Part shown: positions 8,133 through 15,310 of the stretch, in pieces
Numbering within the stretch: position 1 is the first letter of the stretch
Layout of the letters: every line of letters starts with the position of its first letter
Source of the DNA: Amycolatopsis sp. CA-230715
GTDB lineage: Bacteria > Actinomycetota > Actinomycetes > Mycobacteriales > Pseudonocardiaceae
NCBI RefSeq assembly: GCF_018736145.1
Contig: NZ_CP059997.1
Location: 4,339,501-4,403,500, forward strand
Reading direction: 5' to 3'
Length of the DNA stretch: 64,000 nucleotides
Position numbers and translations under genes: made by a program
The notes under the pieces: model-generated
Seen by the model: only the letters and a program-made list of their open reading frames with translations
Databases searched by the model: none
Told to the model about the DNA's origin: nothing

Positions 8133-9424
8133 GAGGTGGCCTGGTGGATGTCGTTTTTGATGTTGGACCCCACGCCGCGGACACGCCAGAGGAAGTTGAG
8201 CCGGTCGACGTTTTCGATGGCTTGACCGGCTTCGCCGAGCTTGGAGAAGGCGGGGGTGAGCATCTTGTCGACGAAAGAGTTGGCCTGTTCGGCGATCTTC
8301 CCGGTCTGGCCCAGTTCTCCGAGTTTGGTGAGGGGGTTGATCTTGTCCATGCCTTTGACCAGCAGGCCGGGTTGATGTGCGGCGGTGGAGGCCAGATCGG
8401 TGATCCTGGCCGCGCCGGTCATGCCTTCCGCGGCGGCTTCGCCACTGCGGAGCGCTTTGGCCCCGACGCCGATGCCGGGGATGACGCTGGCGATGTCGGC
8501 TGCTCCGGTCATGAGCGTGCCGAGGGTTTCCTTGTTGATGTGACCGGTCAGCAGCTGCCCCATGTTGTGCCGGAACTTCGGGTCGCCCAGATCGGTGGCC
8601 AACGCTCCGGCCCCGGCGGTGACGGACACGCCGAGTGCGATGGCGTCGATGGGTGGTGGGGTGACCAGCGCGACGAGACCGGCGACCGCGGAGATGGTCG
8701 AGAGCACGGCGTGGATGTCTTTGAGATGGTTTTTCACCCAGTCGCCGACGGATTTCACCGCGTCGACGAACGAGTGGAACATGCGGCTGAACAGACCGGG
8801 CTTTTCGGGCGCGAGGTCGTGGGTGGCGTCCTTGAGGGCTTTCGCGGCGTTGCGCGCGGTGTCCTCGTGATGGGTTTGCAGCTCTTTCGCGCGCCGGATC
8901 ACGTCGTTGAGCGTGTCCTCGGCCGTCGTGGCTGCGGTGGTGGCGTTGCGGATCCCGGCTTCCGCGGCGTTCAACCTGGTCTGTGCCTGCTGGAGTGCGG
9001 TGTCGTCGCTGAACTGCTGGTCGGCGAGTTTCAGGTCTGGGTTGGCTTTGGCCTGCTGTAGCGCGGTTTCGGCCTGTTGCTGTTGCTGCCGCGCGGCGGC
9101 GGCTTCGTGTTCGAGTTTGGTGGCGGTGTCCTTGAACGACAGCAGGTCGGTGTGCCAACCGCGGATGACCTCGACGGCTTTGGTCAACGACTGGTGGGAG
9201 TGGTCCAGGTCATCGGCCAGGCTGGTGTTGAAGTGCTGCCGGAACGCATCACCCGCACTGCCCTGCCACACGGAGTCGTTGGCGTTGCGCAGCCGAGTCA
9301 TGAGGCCGTTGGCTTCGCCCATCGACGTGACCGCGGAGTTCACGTTGGTGTGCAGGGATTCCACCGCGTCCGGCATACCGGGCACGGGGTTGAACCCGAG
9401 GTTCGGGTACTCGTGATCGCTCAC
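8129..9424 (-). CDS. T7SS-signal-domain (WXG-like) protein, putative ESX-type substrate
   Basis: 431 residues, starting at GTG 9424 that overlaps the stop of the upstream WXG100-like gene (GTGA). Residues about 10-100 resemble the putative T7SS secretion-signal domain: LGFNPVPGMP, then the W-x-G turn SVWQGSAGDAFRQHF at 52-66. Residues 110-200 form a Gln/Ala-rich coiled coil. Residues about 235-305 are hydrophobic and may insert in membrane (VLSTISAVAGLVALVTPPP). The C-terminal 120 residues show no catalytic signature I recognise. It looks like an effector or structural partner exported with the 105-residue protein. Confidence 0.75.
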   Translation of the reverse strand: MSDHEYPNLGFNPVPGMPDAVESLHTNVNSAVTSMGEANGLMTRLRNANDSVWQGSAGDAFRQHFNTSLADDLDHSHQSLTKAVEVIRGWHTDLLSFKDTATKLEHEAAAARQQQQQAETALQQAKANPDLKLADQQFSDDTALQQAQTRLNAAEAGIRNATTAATTAEDTLNDVIRRAKELQTHHEDTARNAAKALKDATHDLAPEKPGLFSRMFHSFVDAVKSVGDWVKNHLKDIHAVLSTISAVAGLVALVTPPPIDAIALGVSVTAGAGALATDLGDPKFRHNMGQLLTGHINKETLGTLMTGAADIASVIPGIGVGAKALRSGEAAAEGMTGAARITDLASTAAHQPGLLVKGMDKINPLTKLGELGQTGKIAEQANSFVDKMLTPAFSKLGEAGQAIENVDRLNFLWRVRGVGSNIKNDIHQATS

Positions 9425-9738
9425 GCCGTCGCTCCGGGCATGCCGTCGGCAAGTTGCTTGAGCGCCTTCGCCAGCTGGTCGTCGGTCTCGCGGTAGGCGT
9501 GGTGGGCTTTGTCCACGCCTTCGTTGGTGTGGGTGATCTTGTCTTTGAGCTGCCCGAGCCCGTAGCGCCACCGGTCTTGGAAGTCGTCGGCTGCCTCGTC
9601 GAGGTCTTTTGTGCCGACCTGACCGGCGCCGGTGGACCTCAGTGCGTTGAGCGCGGTTTCCATGTGCTCGCGAGACTGTTGCAACGACGTGGTGAACCGT
9701 TGCAGTGCGTCAACATCGACTTGGAAGAAACCAGCCAT
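9421..9738 (-). CDS. WXG100/ESAT-6-like small protein
   Basis: 105 residues, starting at ATG 9738 behind a GAGGGGGA site. It is all-helical with a central turn motif RWRYG in place of W-x-G and a C-terminal YRETDDQLAKAL helix like the export signal (YxxxD/E) of WXG100 proteins. It is the first of four overlapping or nearly touching genes (9738 down to 6811). No EccC/FtsK ATPase of T7SS is present nearby, so export would need a distant ESX core. Confidence 0.78.
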   Translation of the reverse strand: MAGFFQVDVDALQRFTTSLQQSREHMETALNALRSTGAGQVGTKDLDEAADDFQDRWRYGLGQLKDKITHTNEGVDKAHHAYRETDDQLAKALKQLADGMPGATA

Positions 9739-10112
9739 TATCGTCCCCCTCGTGACATGCGGAGCGTGACGATGCTAGCGCGGTTGGTCATCGACGGCTA
9801 CGGTCTTCGTCAATTGTTTGCGGTCTTTGCGATGTGATGTCGCGCGTATTCCCCACGTTCATTGTCGAAATACCCGGTTATTCCGTTTTGGCAGATCGGT
9901 TGCCTTGCAGTGTTTTGTATGCCTGGCGGTGGTTCGTGGTAAGCGGCGCTGTAGAGCTGGCTGGCTCGAGCTGTTGGTGGCTGGGTGAGCGCCGGGCGCG
10001 GACGGTGCCCTCAAGAAGGGCGTTGGGATTCGTGACATTCAGTTGGCCCGAGTGGGGCACCAGCGCAACCCGCGCAGGCGGGCAAACTGCCAGCTTTGAG
10101 GCGAATGACAAA
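9739..10112. other. Intergenic, promoter side of the WXG operon; no gene supported
   Basis: About 370 bp of mixed, lower-GC sequence. Short frames exist on both strands (9834-10127 plus, 9878-10156 minus) but lack ribosome sites, codon bias and recognisable content. It must contain the promoter for the WXG operon (read leftward from 9738). I see no convincing -35/-10 pair. Confidence 0.5.
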
Positions 10113-10136
10113 GGGTGCCTCCGATAGGAGGCACCC
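10113..10136 (-). terminator. Original rho-independent terminator of tRNA-Gly
   Basis: A perfect 10-bp stem, GGGTGCCTCC / GGAGGCACCC, closes a four-base loop (GATA). On the minus strand it is followed by TTTGTC. It lies 27 bp beyond the displaced 3' end of the tRNA gene at 10163, so it is most likely the native tRNA terminator separated from its gene by the AICE. Confidence 0.7.
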
Positions 10137-10162
10137 TGTCTGGCCTGCTTGAACATCTATTG

Positions 10163-10204
10163 GAGCGGATGACGGGAATCGAACCCGCGTATTCAGCTTG
10201 GGAA
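10163..10204. repeat. Left attachment repeat (orphan 3' end of tRNA-Gly)
   Basis: 42 bp identical to 21180-21221. It contains the T-arm and 3' half of the anticodon arm of tRNA-Gly but no 5' half, since the homology stops abruptly at 10205. The native terminator hairpin follows at 10136-10113 on the minus strand. Confidence 0.9.
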
Positions 10205-10837
10205 CCAGGGTGATCATGCTGGAAAGTGCCCCTGACCTGCGGGTGACGCTCGCTCAGGATGGCCGCGGCTGACCTTGGTTGACCCCCTCGAATGGCCCGT
10301 TAATGGCCCACTGCACCCCGTCTCACCTGCGGCTTTGTGCCTGCTCTCCCCCGTTCCCCTCGCCCCCGCCGATCCCTAGCGCTGGGTCGGCCGTGTCAAG
10401 GCACGCTTTCCCGCCTTGATGCGGTCGGCCCGGCGTTAGACGCTGAGAAGCGAGGGACCCCCGGTGACCACCGCGTCCTTCGTTCGGGTCTCAGGGCTGG
10501 GTTCTGACAACCGCTGTCGATACGGTCGGCGTGCGTGGCGCTCGGCTGGGCGGGTCGTGAAGGGCTAGCAGGGCTGGGCGCCACGCGTGACGGGCTGGGA
10601 AGTCGGCCTCGGCGGCATAGCTCCCCCTCGGCGGCGCGCCTCGCGCTGCTGCGTGACGGCGGGCCTGCCCGGCGGCCGACGGCCGGAGCGGAGCGGGAGG
10701 TCGTCGTGTCGCACTCGGGCGGGCGCGCCGCACGCAAGGTGACGGGCGCGCCGACGGCGGCGGCGCCTTGATCCCATAGAGCGAAATTCGGCAGACGTTC
10801 CAAACTGATACGAATCTATACGTCGAGTCCGAAGATA
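10205..10837. other. Left end of AICE, no gene supported; arm repeats and three GGCGCGCC octamers
   Basis: Beyond the arm-type repeats at 10290-10309 this 630-bp GC-rich stretch has overlapping frames in several phases (such as 10396-10803 minus) with Arg/Pro/Ala-rich nonsense and no ribosome sites, so none is called. Three copies of the palindrome GGCGCGCC lie at 10633-10640, 10722-10729 and 10745-10752. A cis-acting transfer locus would be expected somewhere in the element; this is one candidate. Confidence 0.45.
10290..10309. repeat. Left arm-type direct repeats (NAATGGCCC pair, 11-bp period)
   Basis: GAATGGCCC (10290-10298) and TAATGGCCC (10301-10309) are spaced 11 bp start to start. The same pair with the same period recurs just inside the right end at 21084-21103. 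Matching paired repeats near both att sites are typical of integrase arm-type or Xis binding sites. Confidence 0.6.
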
Positions 10838-12037
10838 CTACTCGAATAGACGCCCCTGCGTGCCATCATCGTCGTTGTAGAGTTCGACGATTTCAACATT
10901 GTGCGCATCATACAACCAGTAGTAGTTTCCACTACGTTCCTGACGACCAGTAACTTTGATCGCATCCATCCGTCGATGCGCTTCTAATGCTATTTCATAG
11001 CTTTCCGCAGGAAGACGGACTCTTACTTTTTTGGCCGATGTGCCACGCAATACATTGACTGCAACAACACCTACAGAGCCAACTTTTCTAGTGAGTACTT
11101 CCACTGACCCGACAACAGTTACAAACAAACTGTCGGTTGCGCTTCCGAGTCGGATGGATGCTCGTTCAAGAATCGGATAGTCAGTTGGCGAAAACTCAAC
11201 TTCAGTTGTTCCCGTACGTATTGATAATTCTGGAACAAGAAGCGCATCAAAGTCCCTGCTCCATTCCACTTTGATCGAAGCGCCGTCAGAATCCTTGACC
11301 AAACCTTGCACGGCAACTGCAAGTTCCTTCGATACGCCATGTTCAACAGCGGCGTCAAATTCTTCAACATGACCTGAATCGTGGTACTGGTCAATTACTT
11401 CACGAGTTACCTGCAACGCTCCAGTCATAACTTCGACGACTTCACGACCAGTATGGATACCCGCTGAAGATCGACGAGCGACCGTTCGTTTCTGGCTTTC
11501 GCGTTCGAAAAGCTCTTGATCGGGAGGTGCGTAAGCTGTGACTACGTAACTGCCAATCTCAGTCTGCCCCATCAATACTGACTGAAGAAATTCTCGCGCG
11601 ATGAACCAGTTGGAGTTTCTAAAGGCAGGGCGTCGATCACTTGACGCTTTCGCTGATGCAATTAAAGTATTGCTGGCAGATTGAATAAGTCCTTGACCTG
11701 AGTCCCAACGGATTGTGCCAGTTGGTGCATCAGAATCTTTGTGGAATTTTAGTTCATCTCCAGGGCGCGCCGCTAGCGCACGAAGCACCCGCTGGGCCGC
11801 ATCAGTATGAAATGCAGTTAATGACGAGATTGCATCGGTAAGCAGTTCGCTAAAGTCAGGCTTAGAATCATCGAGTGGAATAAGTATACGAGTAGAGCGA
11901 TCATCGCCATAGGTCCACCGGGAGTACAAGCCATCTTTGCCGCCAACCAAGCGCCAGCCGAATTTACTTAGAGCAGCACTCAGCACGGAAGGCGTAACTC
12001 GTCCGAGTGAATCGCTCAAATCGACAAAGCCGGTCAC
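10838..12037 (-). CDS. Unknown protein, 399 residues, second gene of the DUF4365-like cargo pair
   Basis: Starts at ATG 12037, overlapping the stop of the DUF4365-like gene (ATGA, 12034-12037). The N-terminal 75 residues (LSKFGWRLVGGKDGLYSRWT ... RILIPLDDSKPDFSELL) look like a small mixed alpha/beta module seen in unassigned actinobacterial proteins. The middle is helical with a basic patch (ESQKRTVARRSSAG), and the C-terminal third is beta-rich, ending in acidic ELYNDDDGTQ. There is no signal peptide or membrane helix, and no nuclease or ATPase motif is evident. GC content is far below the rest of the element: 26 of 60 bases G or C at 11041-11100. An effector or sensor in a defence cassette is the leading guess. 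Confidence 0.7.
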   Translation of the reverse strand: MTGFVDLSDSLGRVTPSVLSAALSKFGWRLVGGKDGLYSRWTYGDDRSTRILIPLDDSKPDFSELLTDAISSLTAFHTDAAQRVLRALAARPGDELKFHKDSDAPTGTIRWDSGQGLIQSASNTLIASAKASSDRRPAFRNSNWFIAREFLQSVLMGQTEIGSYVVTAYAPPDQELFERESQKRTVARRSSAGIHTGREVVEVMTGALQVTREVIDQYHDSGHVEEFDAAVEHGVSKELAVAVQGLVKDSDGASIKVEWSRDFDALLVPELSIRTGTTEVEFSPTDYPILERASIRLGSATDSLFVTVVGSVEVLTRKVGSVGVVAVNVLRGTSAKKVRVRLPAESYEIALEAHRRMDAIKVTGRQERSGNYYWLYDAHNVEIVELYNDDDGTQGRLFE

Positions 12038-12588
12038 GGCCTACCTCCGGATCCAATGCACGCCATGATACCGCACAAGGCGTGATCATCGAATACTTGA
12101 CCAACTGGAACACGCACCGTGGTGCGCCCTTTGCCGCTAATCGGAAATCCAGAAAGGTTGACCCAATAGCAACAGTGCCGAAGTTCGAGATAGTCACCAC
12201 TCGCACGTATCCAATTATCGATATCGGGCGGCAGTAGCATAACTACCATAATACGATTCACGATCGGGTCGCTATAGTTAAGATACTCCAGATGATCGTT
12301 TTTTATCGTAAAAGGAAATGTGCCACCCGTGGGATTGGCGGCGACTTGGGTTGTAGACTTCAGGGCAACTTTTAGCGTGGCTTCATTATCCCCAGCGGTA
12401 TGAGCACTTGATTGGTGGGTGATAATCCAGTCTAGCCTTTTGTCAGGTTGCGGAGTTGCAATGCTGCATTTCGCTGCTGCTGCAACAGCGTGCAAATAGC
12501 CGATTTGGAGGATTTCCATGGAGGCCGTGTCGGCCAAATCGCCACGCAGCGGCGCCAGTTCTTCCGGTTCCTCTTCTACCGTACTCAC
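12034..12588 (-). CDS. DUF4365-like protein (degenerate PD-(D/E)xK nuclease-type fold)
   Basis: 184 residues from GTG 12588, chosen over a TTG at 12609 because AAGG precedes the GTG at a usable distance. Fold cues match DUF4365: an N-terminal helix (MEILQIGYLHAVAAAA), an Asp strand (DKRLDWIITH), then a strand with Lys (TLKVALKST) where the family has an (E/Q)xK-like motif, and a late aromatic strand (HCCYWVNLSG). The Glu/Gln two before the Lys is Ala here, so catalysis may be altered or lost. The family is thought to be nuclease-like and is often found in defence contexts. It is AT-rich compared with AICE core genes and translationally coupled to the 399-residue gene. Confidence 0.6.
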   Translation of the reverse strand: MSTVEEEPEELAPLRGDLADTASMEILQIGYLHAVAAAAKCSIATPQPDKRLDWIITHQSSAHTAGDNEATLKVALKSTTQVAANPTGGTFPFTIKNDHLEYLNYSDPIVNRIMVVMLLPPDIDNWIRASGDYLELRHCCYWVNLSGFPISGKGRTTVRVPVGQVFDDHALCGIMACIGSGGRP

Positions 12589-12971
12589 GCCACCTTCTAA
12601 CTCCCACAACCTGCAACCTGACAGGGTTTAATCCACCCATCGGGTGACACTCACTTGTGGATGATCGCAGGTGAGGTGGCTCTGTTACAGGTCCATGCGG
12701 ATGAACCTCTGACACCAGGTCAGTGCTCTACAAGACAACGCCATGTCCCGAAGTAGCCGTTACCATGAACGGGACAGCGCTCGCTACATGGCGGCAGCAG
12801 ACATACATGCATTACTTGACTGGTCAAGAAGAGCCCTGCTGGCCAAGACGGTTCCCAGGCTGAACCTGTTACAACAGTTCACTCAGCGCAACATAAACGT
12901 GATAAGTCGATCACGGTGTCGGCGGCAGGCGCCTCTGGCGTCGATCTGTCGGCCCTACTCAGAGGCCATCT
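12589..12971. other. Gap between cargo and regulator; no gene supported
   Basis: About 380 bp. A plus-strand frame at 12743-12988 lacks a ribosome site and runs through the end of the GntR gene, so it is not called. The short palindrome CTTGAC-TG-GTCAAG lies near 12816. The promoter of the cargo pair should be here (reading leftward from about 12600). Nothing else recognised. Confidence 0.4.
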
Positions 12972-13784
12972 TTACCGAACGTCCATGACGTAGCGGAGTT
13001 CGTAGCGGTCGGCGGGGAAGAGGATGTCGGCGGTTTCGACGGCGAGGTCGTCTTCGGCGCCGATGCGGTCGGCTACGCGGAAGGTTTGGGTGATCTGGAC
13101 GACGGGCCGGTTGGCTGGGATGTCGAGAAGTTTGGCCTCTTCCGCGGTGGGGGTGCGGATGTCGAGGCGTTCTTCGACCTGGTTGACGTGGCGGCCGATC
13201 TCGCGGAAGCGGTCGACGATGCCTTTGTCGGCGTGCGGGCCTTCGTGGGGTAGCTCGATGTCGGTGCCGCCGGTGAGGGCGAGGGGTTCCCAGGCGTGGC
13301 TGCTGGTGACCGGCTGGGGCGGGTTGCCCATGCGGATGAAGTAGCGGGTGCAGGTCACGGGGTCGCCCTCGTCGATACCCAGCCGCTCGGCAATGTTCGC
13401 GGGGGCGGTGGTCTTGGTGGTGCGGTGCTCGACGTTCATCTCCACGTTCGCGGCTTCGGCCTCGCGGACGTAGGTGCGGGCCTCCTGGCCTCGGAAGTAG
13501 CGCAGCGGAGCTATGCGCGTGAGCTTGTGCAGGCGGCGGACGAACACCCCCTTGCCCCTCACGCCGTTGGCGAAGCCCCACTCACGCAGCAGACGCATAG
13601 CGGAGCGCGCGGTAATGGGTGAGACGTCGTGGATCTCGCAGAGCTGTGCCTCGCTCGGCAGCTTCTCCCCGTCCTGGAGCTGCCCGTCGATGATCTTCTG
13701 CCGGTACTCCTTGGCGATCTGCTTGTAGCGCGGCTCGTCGTTGTGCGGGAAGTCCGGGTGGTCTCCGAAGATCAGCTCTGTCAT
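12972..13784 (-). CDS. GntR family regulator with UTRA domain (KorSA-type AICE repressor)
   Basis: 270 residues. The N-terminal winged helix runs RYKQIAKEYRQKII ... LPSEAQLCEIHDVSPITARS, followed by the wing (GKGVFVRRL). Residues about 105-265 form a UTRA ligand domain. In pSAM2-like elements such a repressor (KorSA) holds back the activator pra and so keeps the element integrated. Here it is divergent from the Pra-like gene, and three TACGAGG-type sites sit in the gap, supporting the same circuit. Confidence 0.9.
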   Translation of the reverse strand: MTELIFGDHPDFPHNDEPRYKQIAKEYRQKIIDGQLQDGEKLPSEAQLCEIHDVSPITARSAMRLLREWGFANGVRGKGVFVRRLHKLTRIAPLRYFRGQEARTYVREAEAANVEMNVEHRTTKTTAPANIAERLGIDEGDPVTCTRYFIRMGNPPQPVTSSHAWEPLALTGGTDIELPHEGPHADKGIVDRFREIGRHVNQVEERLDIRTPTAEEAKLLDIPANRPVVQITQTFRVADRIGAEDDLAVETADILFPADRYELRYVMDVR

Positions 13785-13818
13785 GGCTCCTCCTGGCGTC
13801 GCGGTTCATCGTGCCATG

Positions 13819-13871
13819 AACCTCGTATGTTGACAGCTTCACATACGAGGTTTAACTTCGTATACGAGGTT
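13819..13871. promoter_or_regulatory. Operator cluster for the GntR/UTRA repressor
   Basis: An inverted repeat, AACCTCGTATG (13819-13829) and CATACGAGGTT (13842-13852), is followed at once by a second palindrome, AACTTCGTATACGAGGTT (13854-13871). A lone half-site CATACGAGG lies at 13916-13924, just ahead of the Pra-like gene. The sites cover the divergent promoters of the repressor and activator genes. Confidence 0.75.
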
Positions 13872-13938
13872 GCCCAAGACGGGCTAACCACCAAGGCCCC
13901 GGCGAGGGGGCACCGCATACGAGGCGAAGGACACAACG

Positions 13939-14406
13939 ATGGCAATCGAGAAGGGTCACCGGTTCGAGATCGACTTCGGCGAGGCGTTCCCGCACGGGTT
14001 GGTGCTGGTCGGCGAGGTCGCGCCGGACACCGAATACCAATCGAAGGAAGACAGGGCCTCCGGTCGGCCGGTCCGGCAGCGGGTCGACGAGCTGACCGGG
14101 AAGCGGCAGTGGAAGGGCACGGTCACCGACCCGGGCGAGACGAACCCGAAGCGGGCGTCGTTCCCTATCACTCTGCTGGCTGACGTCCAGCCTGTCCCGA
14201 CCACGGCGGAAGCCCTGCCCGGGATGCGGCCGATCGAGCTGGAGGGCCTGACCGCGGAGCCCAAGGTCGCGGGCCAGGGCGAATACAAGTACCAGTCGTA
14301 CGCCTTCCGCGCGACCGGCTTCAAGGCCGCTGCCAGCGGGGGCGCCCAGAAGTCGGCGAAAACTGCCAGCCCGAGCGCTGGTGAGTCGACGGCCAAGGCC
14401 GCGTGA
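13939..14406 (+). CDS. pra: Pra-like replication, integration and excision activator
   Basis: 155 residues starting at ATG 13939. It resembles Pra proteins of AICEs in its length and the layout FEIDFGEAFPHGLVLVGEV near the start, with conserved VDELTGKRQWKGTV and GEYKYQSYAFRATG segments. In pSAM2 Pra turns on rep, xis and int. The gene sits directly behind the repressor's operators and is coupled to the next gene by a TGATG overlap, so it is the first gene of the rightward AICE operon. Confidence 0.8.
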   Translation: MAIEKGHRFEIDFGEAFPHGLVLVGEVAPDTEYQSKEDRASGRPVRQRVDELTGKRQWKGTVTDPGETNPKRASFPITLLADVQPVPTTAEALPGMRPIELEGLTAEPKVAGQGEYKYQSYAFRATGFKAAASGGAQKSAKTASPSAGESTAKAA

Positions 14407-14885
14407 TGACGACCGTGCCGCCGAGAAACGGCAATGTCGTCTTCGCCCCACCATCGCTCGAAGAGGCGTGGAAGCGGGCATACCGCGAGTACGGCGCGGC
14501 ATACGACCAGCCGAACATCAGCGCAGCGGAGATGGCGGTCGCGGCATGGGATGTCGCGGCGGCGTGGCGAGGTCTGGCCGCGCAGGGCCGTATGCCGTGG
14601 TGGCTGCTCGCGGCGGTGACGGCGGCGGCCGAGACGTTCGAGGAACAGGCGCAGCGCTGGAGCAAGCACGCCGAGAGCGAGGAAGGACAGAGTCATGGCG
14701 TTCGAAGGGACGTGGACCCCTGGCCCGGGAGCGGTGGCGGAGGTGCGCAACGTCGGCCGACACGTGAACCAGGCGGCGCTGGTGATGACGCTGGATTCGG
14801 AGAGTCTGGCGATCGTGGCGCCTCGTGGTTCGGCGGAGTGGCCGGAGTTCGTGCGGTTCCTTCGCCAGCTCCGCGACGGCGCTGA
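14406..14885 (+). CDS. Hypothetical AICE protein (reading end uncertain)
   Basis: Starts at ATG 14406 overlapping the Pra stop (TGATG). Residues 1-95 are well-formed and helical (SLEEAWKRAYREYGAAYDQP ... EEQAQRWSKHAESEE). From about 14695 the frame overlaps a better-supported gene in another phase and becomes Gly/Arg/Pro-rich, so the true C-terminus may be shorter in relatives, or the tail was gained by loss of an earlier stop. Small helical proteins of this sort are common between pra and tra in AICEs. Function unknown. Confidence 0.55.
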   Translation: MTTVPPRNGNVVFAPPSLEEAWKRAYREYGAAYDQPNISAAEMAVAAWDVAAAWRGLAAQGRMPWWLLAAVTAAAETFEEQAQRWSKHAESEEGQSHGVRRDVDPWPGSGGGGAQRRPTREPGGAGDDAGFGESGDRGASWFGGVAGVRAVPSPAPRRR

Positions 14886-14940
14886 CGAGATGATCGTTTT
14901 CTTTGACACCAAGGCAATGTTCGCCGAACGCGGCGAGTGA
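14695..14940 (+). CDS. Hypothetical AICE protein, 81 residues
   Basis: Starts at ATG 14695 behind AGGAAGGA, 8-9 bases upstream, a strong site. The product is a compact alpha/beta protein (FEGTWTPGPGAVAEVRNVG ... EFVRFLRQLRDGADEMIVFF). Its first 191 bp overlap the tail of the gene starting at 14406. No family recognised. Position in the operon suggests an accessory replication or regulatory role. Confidence 0.65.
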   Translation: MAFEGTWTPGPGAVAEVRNVGRHVNQAALVMTLDSESLAIVAPRGSAEWPEFVRFLRQLRDGADEMIVFFDTKAMFAERGE

Positions 14941-14977
14941 GCCTGGCACCCGATGCTTCAGGAAGGGAGGTGACGCG

Positions 14978-15307
14978 GTGATGACGGTGGTGGGGAATCC
15001 GGGGCATTGCCTGGCGTGCGGGGAGATGTACAAGTTCATCACCTACGACAAGGTCACGGTGTCGTTCGGCGATCGCCTGCGGCGGATGCGGAAGAAGATG
15101 CACCTGCGGCAACGTGAAGTCGCTGAGCGGGCGGGCTTGTCGCGGGACTACATCAGTGTTCTGGAGCGGAGCGACACGCAGCAATTGAAGATCTCGACGC
15201 TGGTGGATCTCGCGGGCGCGCTGGAGGTATCGGCTCGTCACCTCGTCATTTTGGCGCTGGAGGATTACCGGCACGTTCAGGACCAGAAACAGGCAGCGGG
15301 GGTGTGA
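14978..15307 (+). CDS. CxxC-containing helix-turn-helix (XRE-like) protein A
   Basis: About 109 residues from GTG 14978 (ATG 14981 also possible), behind GGAAGGGAGG. A short N-terminal CxxC knuckle (HCLACGEMYKF) precedes an XRE-type helix-turn-helix (FGDRLRRMRKKMHLRQREVA ... GLSRDYISVLERS). It is followed 3 bp later by a paralogue with the same plan. A DNA-binding regulator of the AICE is likely; the Cys pair could bind a metal or act as a redox switch if matched by another pair on dimerisation (inference). Confidence 0.75.
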   Translation: MMTVVGNPGHCLACGEMYKFITYDKVTVSFGDRLRRMRKKMHLRQREVAERAGLSRDYISVLERSDTQQLKISTLVDLAGALEVSARHLVILALEDYRHVQDQKQAAGV

Positions 15308-15310
15308 ATC

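Noticed and set aside
10396..10803. Minus-strand 135-codon frame near the left AICE end.
   Set aside because: Arg/Ser/Pro-rich translation in a region open in several frames at once; no start signal.
12743..12988. Plus-strand 81-codon frame in the AICE gap.
   Set aside because: No ribosome site, mixed composition, and its end overlaps the antisense 3' end of the GntR gene.
13854..13871. Resemblance to a loxP arm (AACTTCGTATA).
   Set aside because: The sequence is a complete palindrome of its own, shares TACGAGG with two neighbouring sites, and lies at a GntR promoter. No Cre-like gene is nearby.
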